Of a stretch of DNA of 5,025 bases, positions 4,497-5,025 are shown piece by piece; the stretch's first letter is position 1; every line of letters begins with the position of its first letter. The notes under the pieces are model-generated. The model saw only the letters and a program-made list of their open reading frames with translations. It searched no databases and had not been told where the DNA came from. Source of the stretch: an uncultured Collinsella sp. (GTDB lineage Bacteria; Actinomycetota; Coriobacteriia; Coriobacteriales; Coriobacteriaceae); contig CAADUS010000134.1 of NCBI GenBank assembly GCA_900752275.1, forward strand, positions 1 through 5,025. Direction: 5' to 3'. The translations under genes were made by a program, and so were the position numbers.

Positions 4497-5025
4497 TTAG
4501 CGATGTGCCAGCGGGTGGGCCGCCAGGTAAACCTCGGTCAGCTGCGTACGATCGACATGCGTGTAGACCTGCGTGGTCGATATATCAGCGTGCCCCAAGA
4601 TCTCCTGCAGCACGCGAAGGTCCGCACCGCCCGCAAGCATGTGAGTGGCAAAGGAGTGGCGCAACGTGTGCGGATGGAGGCCCACCAACCCCACCTGGCG
4701 CCCGTAGCGCTCGCATATGACGTGAACACCCTGACGCGACAGACGCCCGCCGTTCTTGTTTAAAAAGACCGCCGGCGTCTCTGTCCCACGGGCATGAGCC
4801 GCCAGAAGCTGGCGCCCATCACATATATAGTGCGTCAGGGCACGCGCCGCACTTCCCACCAAAGGGGCCAGACGCTCCTTGGAGCCCTTACCGCGCACCA
4901 GGACAAACCCGTCATCGATATGGATATCCCCCCCATCGAGCCCACCCAGCCCCCTCACGCGCAAGCCGCAACCGTAAAGCACTTCCAAGATGGCGTGATC
5001 GCGCAGTCCCATCTCGCCCTCGGGA
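4497..5025 (-). CDS. Tyrosine recombinase of the XerC/XerD family, C-terminal catalytic domain (5' end beyond window)
   Basis: The frame is open through the right edge (upstream codons read PEGE before the internal MGLRD), so the N-terminal core-binding domain is outside the window. The catalytic domain is nearly complete. Numbering from that internal Met (5012-5010): arginine I is R18 in GCGLRV, the beta-hairpin lysine K42 in RGKGSKERL, H115 and R118 in HPHTLRHSF, H141 in LGHADIS, and the nucleophile Y150 in TTQVYTHV. It ends VYLAAHPLAHR, like XerC/XerD tails. Such enzymes resolve chromosome dimers at dif, though some serve mobile elements. The usual Ser-Glu after arginine I (RVSEL) is replaced by Arg-Gly (RVRGL) in a Gly-rich run, which is odd. 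XerC and XerD cannot be told apart here. Confidence 0.85.
   Translation of the reverse strand, partial: PEGEMGLRDHAILEVLYGCGLRVRGLGGLDGGDIHIDDGFVLVRGKGSKERLAPLVGSAARALTHYICDGRQLLAAHARGTETPAVFLNKNGGRLSRQGVHVICERYGRQVGLVGLHPHTLRHSFATHMLAGGADLRVLQEILGHADISTTQVYTHVDRTQLTEVYLAAHPLAHR

Noticed and set aside
1..5025. tRNA or rRNA genes, CRISPR array, insertion sequence
   Set aside because: No cloverleaf, no rRNA-like sequence, no regularly spaced repeat array and no transposase or terminal repeats were seen on either strand.

Overview
The window is a GC-rich stretch carrying the start of a division and cell wall (dcw/mra) cluster, all on the minus strand. In transcription order, right to left, it holds: the C-terminal half of a Xer-type tyrosine recombinase (cut by the right edge), a 463-base intergenic region, mraZ, rsmH (mraW), an ftsL-like gene, ftsI (a class B penicillin-binding protein), and the first 15 codons of what is probably murF (cut by the left edge). 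No plus-strand gene is convincing; the long plus-strand reading frames are shadows of the minus-strand genes.

The order mraZ-rsmH-ftsL-ftsI-mur is common to Gram-positives. High GC, an actinobacterial-style FtsI with a long disordered basic cytoplasmic tail and no PASTA domains, and a divergent Ala-rich FtsL suggest an actinobacterium, perhaps of the class Coriobacteriia (Collinsella/Olsenella-like). That placement is inference from style, not from a search.

The genes work together in septal growth. MraZ is the cluster's transcription factor. RsmH methylates 16S rRNA at C1402. FtsL is a bitopic divisome scaffold. FtsI cross-links septal peptidoglycan. MurF would make the UDP-MurNAc-pentapeptide precursor. 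Gaps of 18-20 bases (mraZ-rsmH, ftsL-ftsI) and wider ones of 90 and 123 bases (rsmH-ftsL, ftsI-murF) fit one long operon read from a promoter in front of mraZ.

The richest part is the xer-mraZ intergenic region (4034-4496). In transcription order it has: a 25-pair hairpin just after xer whose five imperfections are all G.U pairs on the minus strand only; a short MerR-type-looking inverted repeat; a 13-pair terminator-like hairpin; a LexA (SOS)-box-like palindrome next to a perfect 8-base inverted repeat; a G-quadruplex-capable tract built on TGGGG direct repeats that look like the MraZ operator; a good sigma-70 promoter (TTGAAA-17-TATTAT); a GC hairpin in the leader; and a strong ribosome binding site. 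I do not see a wholly new gene system here. The intergenic control region and the altered arginine-I box of the recombinase are what deserve a second look.
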